From contig DDIS01000013.1 in NCBI GenBank assembly GCA_002338615.1, positions 12,422-76,421 of the forward strand: DNA of 64,000 nucleotides, read 5' to 3'. Every line of letters begins with the position of its first letter. Positions within the stretch are counted from its first letter, which is position 1. Shown here piece after piece: positions 37,536 through 46,117 of the stretch. Under the pieces are notes generated by a model. The model did no database searches. It was not told where the DNA came from and worked only from the letters and a program-made list of their open reading frames with translations. The stretch is from Proteobacteria bacterium UBA1844. GTDB lineage: Bacteria > Pseudomonadota > Gammaproteobacteria > Steroidobacterales > Woeseiaceae. The position numbers and the translations under genes were made by a program.

Positions 37536-38855
37536 ATGAAAACCTCTCCCGCTTCCGAAACGCCACTGCAAATTGTCCTGAACCGGCTTGAATACGATTT
37601 TAAGGCGGCTAATCCGAAGAGCCTGGCACAACATCAGGTTGCTGCCGAGTCATTGGCAGGTGGCCATACTCGCCAAACACTTATGTACTCGCCGTACCCG
37701 CTGTCTATCGCTCACAGTACAGGCGCTCGTGTTACCGATATCGATGGTCACGAATACCTAGATTTTCTCGGCGATTATACGGCTGGCCTTTACGGGCATT
37801 CCAACGAGGTAATTGCGGATGCCGCTTTGAAAGCGATGTCCCAAGGGATATCTGTCGGCGGAGTAACTTTGATCGAAGCGGAATTTGCAGATCTTATTTG
37901 CAGTCGTATACCTTCGATTGAACAAATGCGCTTCTGCAATTCAGGGACAGAAGCCTGCCTTTTCGCCGTCACCATCGCGCGTGCCATTACGCAACGATCG
38001 TCCGTAATTGTTTTTCGCGGCGCTTACCATGGGGGCTTCATGGTTTTTGGTGAGTCCGACGACTCGCTGTTGAATATTCCGGGGGATTTCATCAAGTGCC
38101 CTTTCAACGATATTCGCGCAACGTGTGAGGCTATCAGAAACGCTGCCCCGACTTTGGCCGCCGTGATAGTTGAGCCAGTAATGGGCTCGGGGGGCGCCAT
38201 TCCCGCGACCCGAGAATTCCTGCAAATGCTACGCAAGGAAACTGAGAGTGCAGATAGCATATTGATTTTCGACGAAGTGATGACCAGTCGCCTTGCACCT
38301 GGAGGTGCACAGAGCATATACGATATAAAGCCCGACCTTACGACGCTTGGGAAATTCTGGGGTGGCGGATTCAATTTTGGAGCATTCGGCGGCTCTCGAC
38401 ATCTTATGAGGCATTTGGATTCCTCCGACGGAGGCACGCTGAAGCAGGCCGGAACGTTCAACAACAACATAGTCACAATGGCCGCGGGTCTTGCAGGCGC
38501 TCGCGATGTTTACACGCCCACAGCATGTATCGAACTCAATCGGCGAGGGGATGAATTGCGACTTCGCATGAACACGTTGTCGAAGAAAAGCGGCGTCAAT
38601 GTTCAGGTCACGGGTTTAGGCGCGGTGATGAACATTCATTTTCACTGCCGAACTATCTCAAGTCATGCGGACATAGAAGATGCAGATTCCAGCGCGCGCC
38701 GATTGTTTCATATGGCGATGCTTGAGCGCGGCATGTATGTCGCCAGACGGGGCCTAATCAGCCTTAGCTTGGAGCACACGAACAGTGATATTGAGTCCCT
38801 GTTAGATGCTGTCAGGGACTTTTATTCCGAATACCAACATTTTCTAAATTGCTGA
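37536..38855 (+). CDS. Class III PLP aminotransferase (glutamate-1-semialdehyde aminomutase-like)
   Basis: 439 aa. The PLP lysine is Lys273 in LGKFWGGG, preceded by Asp246 in IFDEVMTSR and the cofactor-phosphate loop NSGTEACLFAV. The sequence pattern is nearest to glutamate-1-semialdehyde mutase, but the same fold includes beta-amino-acid and omega-aminotransferases. A catabolic location beside the GntR regulator, rather than with tetrapyrrole genes, favours a transaminase of a beta- or omega-amino acid; its keto product would suit the BKACE enzyme of the same island (inference). The ATG at 37536 is chosen over a TTG at 37491 that overlaps the palindrome. Confidence 0.87.
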   Translation: MKTSPASETPLQIVLNRLEYDFKAANPKSLAQHQVAAESLAGGHTRQTLMYSPYPLSIAHSTGARVTDIDGHEYLDFLGDYTAGLYGHSNEVIADAALKAMSQGISVGGVTLIEAEFADLICSRIPSIEQMRFCNSGTEACLFAVTIARAITQRSSVIVFRGAYHGGFMVFGESDDSLLNIPGDFIKCPFNDIRATCEAIRNAAPTLAAVIVEPVMGSGGAIPATREFLQMLRKETESADSILIFDEVMTSRLAPGGAQSIYDIKPDLTTLGKFWGGGFNFGAFGGSRHLMRHLDSSDGGTLKQAGTFNNNIVTMAAGLAGARDVYTPTACIELNRRGDELRLRMNTLSKKSGVNVQVTGLGAVMNIHFHCRTISSHADIEDADSSARRLFHMAMLERGMYVARRGLISLSLEHTNSDIESLLDAVRDFYSEYQHFLNC

Positions 38856-38934
38856 ATATTACATGTGTAGGCAGGTTCATTAGCATTAAACCCTGCTACG
38901 CGTTGTAACAAAAATTGAACAGGAGTTCAACGAG

Positions 38935-39207
38935 ATTTCCGCAGAAGAAAAACGTCGGGAACTTACGTCATTCATAGTTTTTGCTGAGGTCGTCCCGACG
39001 ATACTTGCAAGGATTTATGGTCTGCTAGCGACTTTCGCCGTCGTACCGATTACTTCCGAATCCAGACTGACTGATGACAATCAGCAGATCATAACCATCG
39101 CAATCAGCGGTGCAACTACTGTCAATCTGCGATTGCTCGAGCGCAAGCTATCCCAACTCCCCGAAGTTTTCAGCTTAACGATGCACAACGACCCGAATCA
39201 CACATAG
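38935..39207 (+). CDS. Small ACT-domain-like protein with a probable ATT start
   Basis: A 90-codon frame with no ATG, GTG or TTG in its first 60 codons. Its sequence has the beta-alpha-beta-beta-alpha-beta rhythm of an ACT domain: SFIVFAEVVPTILARIYGLLA as first strand and helix, IITIAISGA as a later strand, and LERKLSQLPEVFSLTM at the end. AGGAG at 38921-38925 sits 9 nt before ATT 38935. A CTG at 38893 is the other upstream possibility but lacks a ribosome-binding site. ACT domains bind amino acids and tune enzymes, so it may sense the pathway's amino acid. It could also be a decaying gene. Confidence 0.5.
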   Translation: MSAEEKRRELTSFIVFAEVVPTILARIYGLLATFAVVPITSESRLTDDNQQIITIAISGATTVNLRLLERKLSQLPEVFSLTMHNDPNHT

Positions 39208-39372
39208 GTGGCGCCAACTAATCTGAACCCAAGGCCAGGAAGATTGTGGACGTACAGCTCACTTCAGCCGGAACATTCACGCTATGGATCTTCAGGTTCA
39301 ACAGTAGTCGCGCCCGTTCTGCGTTGACTCCGGCCGCAGGTTTGAACGGCTTTTTCGGAGCATTACAATGGC

Positions 39373-39401
39373 TTGACAAGGAGTGAATGAACGTTCATTC
39401 T
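39373..39401 (+). promoter_or_regulatory. RND operon promoter with TetR operator
   Basis: TTGACA (39373-39378) and CATTCT (39396-39401) are 17 nt apart. The perfect 16-bp palindrome GAATGAACGTTCATTC at 39385-39400 lies between and over them. TetR repressors of RND pumps commonly bind such operators, and a TetR gene is the last gene of this operon. Binding there would block polymerase, giving feedback control of the pump. Confidence 0.75.
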
Positions 39402-39443
39402 TCGCAGCCCGTCCGCCCGTGACCCGTCCCCAGTTTCGAATTT

Positions 39444-40586
39444 ATGCTCAAAATCATCGAACCTCTGCCCAGTATTCGCCCGTTCCTGCTCATTCCGCTG
39501 ATCTTCTTTGCAGGGTGCTCGCAGGAGCAAGCGGCGATGTCCGGGTTTCCAACACCGACTGTTAGTGTGGTTACTTTGAAGACCGAACCCGTCACGCTGA
39601 AGCGCGAGCTGCCGGGCCGTACCCGCGCATTCACCATTGCCGAAGTGCGTCCCCAGGTCACCGGCATCGTTCGCGAGCGACTGTTCGTCGAGGGTAGCCA
39701 CGTCAAGGCTGGCGACGCGTTATACCAGCTCGACGATGCCACCTATCGCGCAGCGTACAACAGCGCAAAGGCATCGCTCGCCAGGGCCGAGGCGCTGGTC
39801 GAGGTTTCGCGACTGAATGCGGAGCGTGCCGAGGAACTGATCAAGACGAACGCCGTCAGCAAACAGGAATACCAGAATCTGGTTGCCGCTCGCAGTGAGG
39901 CGGAGGCAAACGTCAATGTTGCCAAGGCGGAACTGGCAAGCGCGAAGGTGCAACTTGACTACGCTCGCATCCGGTCTCCAATCGACGGCGTAACAGGCCG
40001 CTCGACCGTGACCAAAGGGGCACTCGTCACCGCAGACCAGGCGTCGCTATTGACCACTGTGCAGCAACTGGACCCAATGTATGTCGATGTAAGCCAGTCC
40101 GCGAGCGAACTGTTGCAACTGCGACGCGATCTTTCAGCCAGCGCGATCCAGGAGGCGGAAAAGATCCCGGTAACCATCCTGCTCGAAGATGGTAGTCACT
40201 TTGCGCACGAGGGCGAACTGAAGTTTTCCGACGTGACCGTCGATCCCGCAACGGGCAGTGTCGCCTTGCGCATACTGGTGCCAAATCCGGAGCACGAGCT
40301 GCTGCCCGGGCTATTTGTTCGGGCGGTGGTGAGTACGGCGATTATTGAGGACGGCTTGCTCGTACCACAGCAAGGAATAACCCGCAACGCCAGGGGCCAG
40401 GCAACCGCGATGGTAGTTGCGGACGATGGCACGGTCGAGATGAGAATCGTCAAGGTCAGCGATACGCTAGACGGTAACTGGCTCGTCAGGGATGGCCTCG
40501 CTGCTGGTGACCAGGTCATCGTTGAGGGGCTGCAGAAAATCATGCCCGGCGCAAATGTCATCGTTACTAATCTGACGAACCCATAG
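39444..40586 (+). CDS. RND efflux periplasmic adaptor (AcrA/MexA family)
   Basis: 380-aa membrane fusion protein. Lipobox FFAGCS makes Cys25 the acylation site. A lipoyl half-motif appears near VRPQVTGIVRERLFVEGSHVKAG, then a coiled-coil hairpin (about 95-170), the second lipoyl half (ARIRSPIDGVTGRS) and beta-barrel domains. It couples the inner-membrane pump encoded 12 nt downstream to an outer-membrane channel. No such channel gene is in the window, so a TolC-type protein elsewhere is needed. Confidence 0.93.
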   Translation: MLKIIEPLPSIRPFLLIPLIFFAGCSQEQAAMSGFPTPTVSVVTLKTEPVTLKRELPGRTRAFTIAEVRPQVTGIVRERLFVEGSHVKAGDALYQLDDATYRAAYNSAKASLARAEALVEVSRLNAERAEELIKTNAVSKQEYQNLVAARSEAEANVNVAKAELASAKVQLDYARIRSPIDGVTGRSTVTKGALVTADQASLLTTVQQLDPMYVDVSQSASELLQLRRDLSASAIQEAEKIPVTILLEDGSHFAHEGELKFSDVTVDPATGSVALRILVPNPEHELLPGLFVRAVVSTAIIEDGLLVPQQGITRNARGQATAMVVADDGTVEMRIVKVSDTLDGNWLVRDGLAAGDQVIVEGLQKIMPGANVIVTNLTNP

Positions 40587-40598
40587 AGGGTCCTGCGC

Positions 40599-43500
40599 AT
40601 GGCTCAGTTTTTTATTGGTCGGCCCATATTTGCATGGGTTATTGCGATCATCATCATGATCGCGGGCGCGCTGGCAATCACGCAATTGCCAGTCTCGATG
40701 TACCCCGATATAGCGCCACCGTCAATTAGCATTGATGCCAACTATCCTGGCGCGTCGGCCAAAGTCGTTGAAGACTCTGTAACCCAGGTTATCGAGCAGA
40801 ACATGAAAGGTCTTGACGGGCTGTTATACCTGTCGGCGACCAGCTCATCGAACGGCAGCGCGTCAATTTCCTTGACGTTCGACAACGGCGTCGATCCGGA
40901 TATTGCACAGGTACAGGTACAGAACAAGTTACAGCTGGCAATGCCGCTGTTGCCGCAGGAAGTACAACGCCAGGGCGTCAATGTCAGTAAGGCCCGAAGC
41001 AGTTTCCTGCTGGTCGTGGGATTTGTGTCAGACGACGAATCGATGTCTCGTAGTGACATCTCTGATTTCGTGTCAGCCTCCGTCGTGGATCCGCTCAGCC
41101 GGGTCCCAGGAGTCGGCGGAATCCAGGTATTCGGATCCCAGTACGCCATGCGAATCTGGCTGGACCCTAACAAACTGGATGCGTACCGTTTGACACCCGG
41201 CGATATTACCGCAGCCGTGCGTGCGCAGAATCAACAGGTCGCTGTTGGACAGCTTGGCGGGACACCCGCGGTACCGGGGCAGCAACTGAACGCGACCATC
41301 ACGGCTCAGAGCCGCATGCAGACGGCTGAAGAATTTCGCAACATTATCGTGCGCAGCAGTACAGACGGTTCAACTCTACGCCTGGCGGATGTTGCGCGCG
41401 TCGAACTCGGCGCGGAAACCTATGGCTTTATCTCACGCTACAATCGCCAGTCGGCCAGTGGCATGGCCATCAGCCTCGCAACCGGCGCCAACGCGCTTGA
41501 GACAGCCCATGCTGTCGAGCAACGAATTCAGGAGTTAGAGGCATTCTTTCCAGACAACCTGCGCGCGGTGATACCGTTTGAAACCACGCCGTTCGTACGG
41601 GTCGCGATTCAGAACGTCATCGAAATTCTGGTCGAAGCCATCGTACTGGTTTTTCTCGTCATGTTCCTCTTCCTGCAGAATATTCGGGCAACGCTGATTC
41701 CGACGATTGCCGTGCCGGTTGTTTTGCTGGGCACATTTGGCGTTCTCGCAGTACTTGGGTTTTCCGTCAACATGTTAACGATGTTTGCGATGGTGCTGGC
41801 GATTGGATTGTTGGTCGACGACGCAATTGTCGTGGTCGAGAATGTCGCACGTGTTATGACCGAAGAAGGCCTCTCACCCGTTGAAGCGACGCGCAAATCC
41901 ATGCGACAAATTACCGGGGCGCTGGTAGCCGTAGGCGTCGTTCTGTCAGCGGTGTTTATACCGATGGCATTCCTGGGAGGTGCAACCGGTGTCATTTACC
42001 GGCAGTTCTCAGCGACCATTGTCGCCGCCATGGGATTGTCTGTATTGGTCGCTATCATCCTGACGCCCGCGTTGTGCGCGACGCTGCTCAAGCCACTGGA
42101 GAAGGGTGAACACTACGCGAAAAAAGGCTTTCTCGGCTGGTTTAATCGCAATTTCGACCGGACCGCGAAACAATACCGACAAGGGGTCCGTGGCATGCTG
42201 ACCCGCGGTTGGCGTTTTTTCGCGGTGTTCCTGGTGCTTGTCGCGGTAATGGCCGCCCTGTTTTTCAACCGGCCTACCTCGTTCGTTCCGGATGAGGACC
42301 AGGGAATGATGTTCGCGATGGTACAAGCGCCGGTCGGGGCAACCCAGGAACGGACCATGGAGTCGGTGCGCAAGATGGAAGATTATTTCCTGGACGAGGA
42401 ATCCGATACCGTCGAGTCAATGTTTGCCGTGCAGGGCTTCAGCTTCGCCGGTAGCGGACAAAACAATGCCATGGCATTCGTCAAGCTCAGAGACTGGGAT
42501 GAACGGGGAGAGAAGAGCCAGGGTATCGCCGCGATTGTCGAGCGCGCATCGATGGGGCTTAGCCAGATTCAGGACGCCCTGGCATTCGCTTTCATGCCTC
42601 CCGCTATCCAGGAGCTGGGCCAGTCGGCTGGCTTCGCATTTTATCTCAAGGACAATGGCAGTCTTGGTCATGACGCACTGGTGGCAGCCGGCCAGGAGCT
42701 GTTGCTGAAAGCAAACCAGAGTCCTTTGCTGGTCAATGTTCGACACAACGGTCAGGCCGATGCACCGCAGTTCCAACTGGACATCGATTTCGAAAACGCG
42801 AGCGCCTTAGGCTTATCCGTAGCAGACATCAACGCCACACTGCAAGCCGCCTGGGGCGGGCAGTACATCGATGACTTTATTGATCGCGGCCGGGTCAAAC
42901 GTGTTTACCTGCAAGCGGATGCACCGTTTCGCATGGTACCGAACGATTTTCGGCTCTGGACAGTGCGCAACGACATTGGAGAAATGGTGCCCTTCTCCGC
43001 GTTCGCACAATCGCATTGGGAGTATGGATCCCCACAACTGGCGCGTTACAACGGAGTGCCAGCCATGGAGTTCAACGGTGCCCCGGCCGCCGGCGTAAGC
43101 TCAGGCGATGCGATGGCTGAAATCGAAAGAATCGCGAGCGAGTTCCCTGTTGGATTCGGCATCGAATGGACCGGACTGTCCTATCAGGAACGGCAGGCCG
43201 GCGCCCAGACGCCGCTTCTTTACACGCTGTCTTTGCTCATTGTTTTTCTGTGCCTGGCCGCGCTGTACGAGAGCTGGTCGATTCCTATCTCGGTCTTGAT
43301 GGTTGCCCCACTTGGCATTCTCGGCGTTGCGATTGCCGCGACGCTGCGTGATCTCGATCGGGACATCTATTTCCAGGTGGCCATGCTGACCACGATTGGC
43401 CTAACGAGCAAGAATGCGATTCTTATCATCGCATTCGCGCAAGAGAACCTCGAGAAAGGGATGGAACTCGTTGAAGCGACCATGCATGCGGTACGCGACC

Positions 43501-43724
43501 GGTTGCGGCCCATTATCATGACATCCCTCGCTTTTGGCATGGGCGTATTACCGTTGGCACTTGCAAGTGGCGCCGGCTCGGGCGCACAGCGAGCCATTGG
43601 CACCGGCGTTTTCGGTGGTATGTTTTTTGGCGCATTCTTGGGTATCTTTTTCATTCCGCTGTTTTTCGTCATGGTGCAGCGTATTTTCCGCAAGCTTTCG
43701 CGTAAGGGGCCGACAAGCGCATAG
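40599..43724 (+). CDS. RND multidrug efflux permease (AcrB/MexB, HAE1 family)
   Basis: 1041-aa inner-membrane proton-driven pump, full length for the family. It starts [16 protein letters not shown], has two large periplasmic loops and twelve helices. The proton-relay aspartates lie in [15 protein letters not shown] of helix 4, and the helix 10 to 11 region has [10 protein letters not shown] with its Lys. It partners the adaptor upstream. Substrates are probably drugs, dyes, detergents or bile-salt-like compounds, not predictable from sequence. Confidence 0.95.
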   Translation: MAQFFIGRPIFAWVIAIIIMIAGALAITQLPVSMYPDIAPPSISIDANYPGASAKVVEDSVTQVIEQNMKGLDGLLYLSATSSSNGSASISLTFDNGVDPDIAQVQVQNKLQLAMPLLPQEVQRQGVNVSKARSSFLLVVGFVSDDESMSRSDISDFVSASVVDPLSRVPGVGGIQVFGSQYAMRIWLDPNKLDAYRLTPGDITAAVRAQNQQVAVGQLGGTPAVPGQQLNATITAQSRMQTAEEFRNIIVRSSTDGSTLRLADVARVELGAETYGFISRYNRQSASGMAISLATGANALETAHAVEQRIQELEAFFPDNLRAVIPFETTPFVRVAIQNVIEILVEAIVLVFLVMFLFLQNIRATLIPTIAVPVVLLGTFGVLAVLGFSVNMLTMFAMVLAIGLLVDDAIVVVENVARVMTEEGLSPVEATRKSMRQITGALVAVGVVLSAVFIPMAFLGGATGVIYRQFSATIVAAMGLSVLVAIILTPALCATLLKPLEKGEHYAKKGFLGWFNRNFDRTAKQYRQGVRGMLTRGWRFFAVFLVLVAVMAALFFNRPTSFVPDEDQGMMFAMVQAPVGATQERTMESVRKMEDYFLDEESDTVESMFAVQGFSFAGSGQNNAMAFVKLRDWDERGEKSQGIAAIVERASMGLSQIQDALAFAFMPPAIQELGQSAGFAFYLKDNGSLGHDALVAAGQELLLKANQSPLLVNVRHNGQADAPQFQLDIDFENASALGLSVADINATLQAAWGGQYIDDFIDRGRVKRVYLQADAPFRMVPNDFRLWTVRNDIGEMVPFSAFAQSHWEYGSPQLARYNGVPAMEFNGAPAAGVSSGDAMAEIERIASEFPVGFGIEWTGLSYQERQAGAQTPLLYTLSLLIVFLCLAALYESWSIPISVLMVAPLGILGVAIAATLRDLDRDIYFQVAMLTTIGLTSKNAILIIAFAQENLEKGMELVEATMHAVRDRLRPIIMTSLAFGMGVLPLALASGAGSGAQRAIGTGVFGGMFFGAFLGIFFIPLFFVMVQRIFRKLSRKGPTSA

Positions 43725-43737
43725 CCATGGCAGTTCC

Positions 43738-44379
43738 ATGGCGAAAGAGCGACAGGCACAGATGACAGGCATGATTTCAAATACAGATCTGGGTAAAGCA
43801 GAGTCCCATACCCAGGCACAGCAAGCACGCATTCTGATCGCAGCGAAGGCCTGCTTTGTTGAAAGTGGATTTCATTGCGCCAGCGTTGCAAACATTGCCA
43901 AGACAGCGGGAATGAGCCCTGGTTTGATCTATCGATATTTCGAAAACAAGAATGCGATAATTTTCGCCATTATTGAGCAGCAGTTGCTCGAATCACGTAA
44001 TAAGATACGAGCATTGCGCGCAGCGGACGACCTCGGTCCCGCAGTACTGAACTACCTGGATTCGTCTGACGGTTCGAGCGACGAATCGGTAGGTACCAGC
44101 CTGTTTCTTGAAATGTCCGCCGAGGCGACGCGCGACAGTGAGATTGCCGAGGCACTTGGGCGTTATGATAATGCTATGCGTGTCGAGCTCGCCGACTTGC
44201 TCAACCGTAGTGCGAGTGGCGGCGATAAAAAGCCAACGACACCCGTTGCGCCAGAGCGTGTGCTTGCGCTTGTGTGTATGATCGAAGGGCTGATGATCCG
44301 CAAGGCGCGCGAACCGAACCTCGATCGAAAAGCGCTGAAGAGCGCAATTGATATCATCATAAACTCTTTACTGAACTGA
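43738..44379 (+). CDS. TetR-family transcriptional repressor of the RND operon
   Basis: 213 aa. N-terminal helix-turn-helix ASVANIAKTAGMSPGLIYRYFENK is classic TetR; the remainder is a helical ligand domain. The frame is open from 43534 inside the permease, but the ATG at 43738, 13 nt after the pump gene, gives a normal length; ATGs at 43762 and 43771 are also possible. It most likely represses the pump operon through the 39385-39400 palindrome and is released by a pump substrate. Confidence 0.88.
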   Translation: MAKERQAQMTGMISNTDLGKAESHTQAQQARILIAAKACFVESGFHCASVANIAKTAGMSPGLIYRYFENKNAIIFAIIEQQLLESRNKIRALRAADDLGPAVLNYLDSSDGSSDESVGTSLFLEMSAEATRDSEIAEALGRYDNAMRVELADLLNRSASGGDKKPTTPVAPERVLALVCMIEGLMIRKAREPNLDRKALKSAIDIIINSLLN

Positions 44380-44396
44380 AATGGCAGGCTTTCCTT

Positions 44397-44678
44397 ATGC
44401 AGATCACCGACATAGTGCACGACAAGGCGAAGCAACAATTTTACCTGACCGCCGACGGCCATAAAGCGTTTATCGATTACAGGATGGAGAACGGGCGATA
44501 CCAGCTTCTGCACTCCGAGGTACCATCTGCGCTTCGCGGCCAGGGAATCGGTAAAGTACTGGTTGAAAAAACCTTCGCGGCTATCGAGGCCGAAGGTAAA
44601 ACGGCCACCGCAATATGCAGTTACATCCGGCATGTCGCGAAACGGTCCGGCCAATGGGACGACACGGTCAGTTACTAG
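44397..44678 (+). CDS. Small GNAT-like N-acetyltransferase (YidJ/NATD1 type)
   Basis: 93-aa minimal acetyltransferase fold. The acetyl-CoA motif reads SALRGQGIGKVLVEKTF, followed by CSYIRHV, in keeping with the short COG2388 group. Substrate unknown. It lies 17 nt after the TetR gene and may be co-transcribed by read-through, but no functional link to efflux is evident. Confidence 0.82.
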   Translation: MQITDIVHDKAKQQFYLTADGHKAFIDYRMENGRYQLLHSEVPSALRGQGIGKVLVEKTFAAIEAEGKTATAICSYIRHVAKRSGQWDDTVSY

Positions 44679-44699
44679 GCACAGGCCGCCTGTTAGCGG

Positions 44700-45326
44700 T
44701 TAAACCAGGCCGCTCTCGGCAATCCCGTCGAAGACAAACTGCACCGCCAATGCGGCGAGCAGTACGCCGATTACGCGCGTAATAACCTGCAGACCGGTTA
44801 CACCAAGCAGCTTGCTCAGTTGGTTGGCGAGCAGCAGACAGACCAGCGTTACGAGTAGCATTGCCAGCAAGGAAGCCACCACGATCGCCTGCCCTACAAC
44901 ATCGCCCTCGACGTCGGCCATAAGCAGGATCGCCGCACCCATGGCGCCGGGCCCGGCGATCAGCGGGGTTGCAACCGGAAATACGGCAATGTCCTCGCGC
45001 GTGGCCGCTTCCTGTTCTTCTTCATCAGTGGTCGATGTTGCGCCAGAGGAACGGGCGAATACCATTTCAATTGCAATAAGCAACAGCAGCACACCACCTG
45101 CCGTGCGTAGTGCAGCAAGCGAGATGCCAAAACCCTTTAGCAAGAGCTCTCCAGCGAGTGCGAACAGGATCAGAACAACGGTCGCGATCAGTACGCCTCT
45201 AACAGCGCAACTGCGTCTTTGAGCAGGATCGTAATTGGCCGTAAGAGCGGCGAAAACGGCGGCCACATCCAGCGGGCCGATGGTCGCGAAGAATGTCGCT
45301 AGCGCGATGCTCGCTGTTTCAAGCAC
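44700..45326 (-). CDS. MarC-family membrane protein
   Basis: 208 aa from the GTG at 45326 with GGGG about 10 nt upstream (frame open to 45446). Six hydrophobic helices; the family motifs are FFATIGPLDVAAVF near the start and PLIAGPGAMGAAILL in the middle, the latter being the conserved MarC sequence. A charged loop (TDEEEQEAATRED) separates helices 3 and 4. Formerly linked to multiple antibiotic resistance, but the role remains unproven. Confidence 0.88.
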   Translation of the reverse strand: MLETASIALATFFATIGPLDVAAVFAALTANYDPAQRRSCAVRGVLIATVVLILFALAGELLLKGFGISLAALRTAGGVLLLLIAIEMVFARSSGATSTTDEEEQEAATREDIAVFPVATPLIAGPGAMGAAILLMADVEGDVVGQAIVVASLLAMLLVTLVCLLLANQLSKLLGVTGLQVITRVIGVLLAALAVQFVFDGIAESGLV

Positions 45327-45471
45327 TGGTTCGGGTCCCCCTGGTAGCCACGGCAATGGATGGGATGCCATTCGGCAGTCGCAGCCAAATCTACAGCGAC
45401 CGATGAAGAATTGGAAGTCACATCGGCGCGGTTTGGTGCCCAACATGTAAAAACCCGTGCACCGCGAATCT

Positions 45472-45489
45472 ATTACAAAGTCTTGTAAT
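45472..45489. promoter_or_regulatory. Inverted repeat upstream of the sigma-54 promoter
   Basis: ATTACAA-AGTC-TTGTAAT is a perfect 7-bp inverted repeat centred about 140 nt upstream of the predicted transcription start. This is the usual distance for an enhancer-binding protein of a sigma-54 promoter. It could also serve the divergent MarC gene. The rest of the 45327-45673 gap shows no gene. Confidence 0.4.
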
Positions 45490-45596
45490 TTGGTAATGCC
45501 GGTATCCGCTTACACCGTCTCTAAACACCGACAGAAAGCATGTCCCGGAAAATTAAAAACAAGCAACGACGCGCTTATCAGGTGTTCAATCGAAAA

Positions 45597-45613
45597 CTGG
45601 CACGCTGTTTGCA
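45597..45613 (+). promoter_or_regulatory. Sigma-54 (RpoN) promoter
   Basis: CTGGCACG-CTGT-TTGCA matches the -24/-12 consensus at every conserved base (TGGCACG, N4, TTGCA), with GG at 45599-45600 and GC at 45611-45612. It predicts a start near 45624 and a 50-nt leader before the EF-hand gene. Such an exact match is unlikely by chance. Transcription would need an RpoN holoenzyme and an ATP-driven activator. Confidence 0.75.
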
Positions 45614-45673
45614 GCTTCCCTTAGTGCGTGGTGCACGAACTGCGCAACTCACGAGCGACTACAGGAGAACACT

Positions 45674-45922
45674 ATGAAGACATTAACGACATTGATTGGC
45701 AGCCTGGTTCTGGTATCGGGTTTGGCATTTGCCGGCGACGATACGCAGACGAAGGATTTCAGCCAGCTCGACAAGGATCAGGATGGTGCCATCACTATGG
45801 CTGAGGCCTCTGCTGACAAACACACCATGGCAAGTTTCAAGCAGGCTGACGCGAACAGCGATGGTTACCTGACAAAGGACGAGTACGACCAGTATCAGCA
45901 AGAATCTGAAGACGCAGAATAA
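45674..45922 (+). CDS. Small secreted EF-hand calcium-binding protein
   Basis: 82 aa. Signal peptide ends at GLAFA (residue ~20). Two canonical EF-hand loops are visible: DKDQDGAITMAE (33-44) and DANSDGYLTKDE (59-70), each with Asp/Asn ligands at positions 1, 3 and 5, Gly at 6 and Glu at 12. The protein is acidic, exported and likely binds Ca2+ in the periplasm or outside. The gene has a good AGGAG site, a sigma-54 promoter and a terminator, so it is a single-gene unit. Role unknown. Confidence 0.85.
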   Translation: MKTLTTLIGSLVLVSGLAFAGDDTQTKDFSQLDKDQDGAITMAEASADKHTMASFKQADANSDGYLTKDEYDQYQQESEDAE

Positions 45923-46019
45923 TTGCTGGCAAAGACTGCACAAAAGTGGTCGATGATATAGCCAGCTTGAAATTTCCCGCCTCGCCCCCTCCCCGCTAAA
46001 ATTGAGGTGGGAAACCCTG

Positions 46020-46079
46020 GTGGCAATCAGGCGCGATGATCACGCATTCCCGATCGTTGCGACTGGTTGCCACTTTTTT
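46020..46079 (+). terminator. Possible Rho-independent terminator after the EF-hand gene
   Basis: GTGGCAATCAG (46020-46030) pairs with CTGGTTGCCAC (46063-46073), one G-U pair, and six T residues follow (46074-46079). The loop is long, about 32 nt, though inner pairing is possible. It lies 98 nt after the stop codon and just before the convergent DUF2254 gene. Confidence 0.5.
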
Positions 46080-46117
46080 CTGAGCTAAATTCACAATGCG
46101 CGCAGCCTAAGCCCACG

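Noticed and set aside
45982-46014. Inverted repeat TTTCCCGCCTC / GAGGTGGGAAA region as a terminator
   Set aside because: Arms pair with one mismatch but no T tract follows on either strand; the structure at 46020-46079 is a better terminator.
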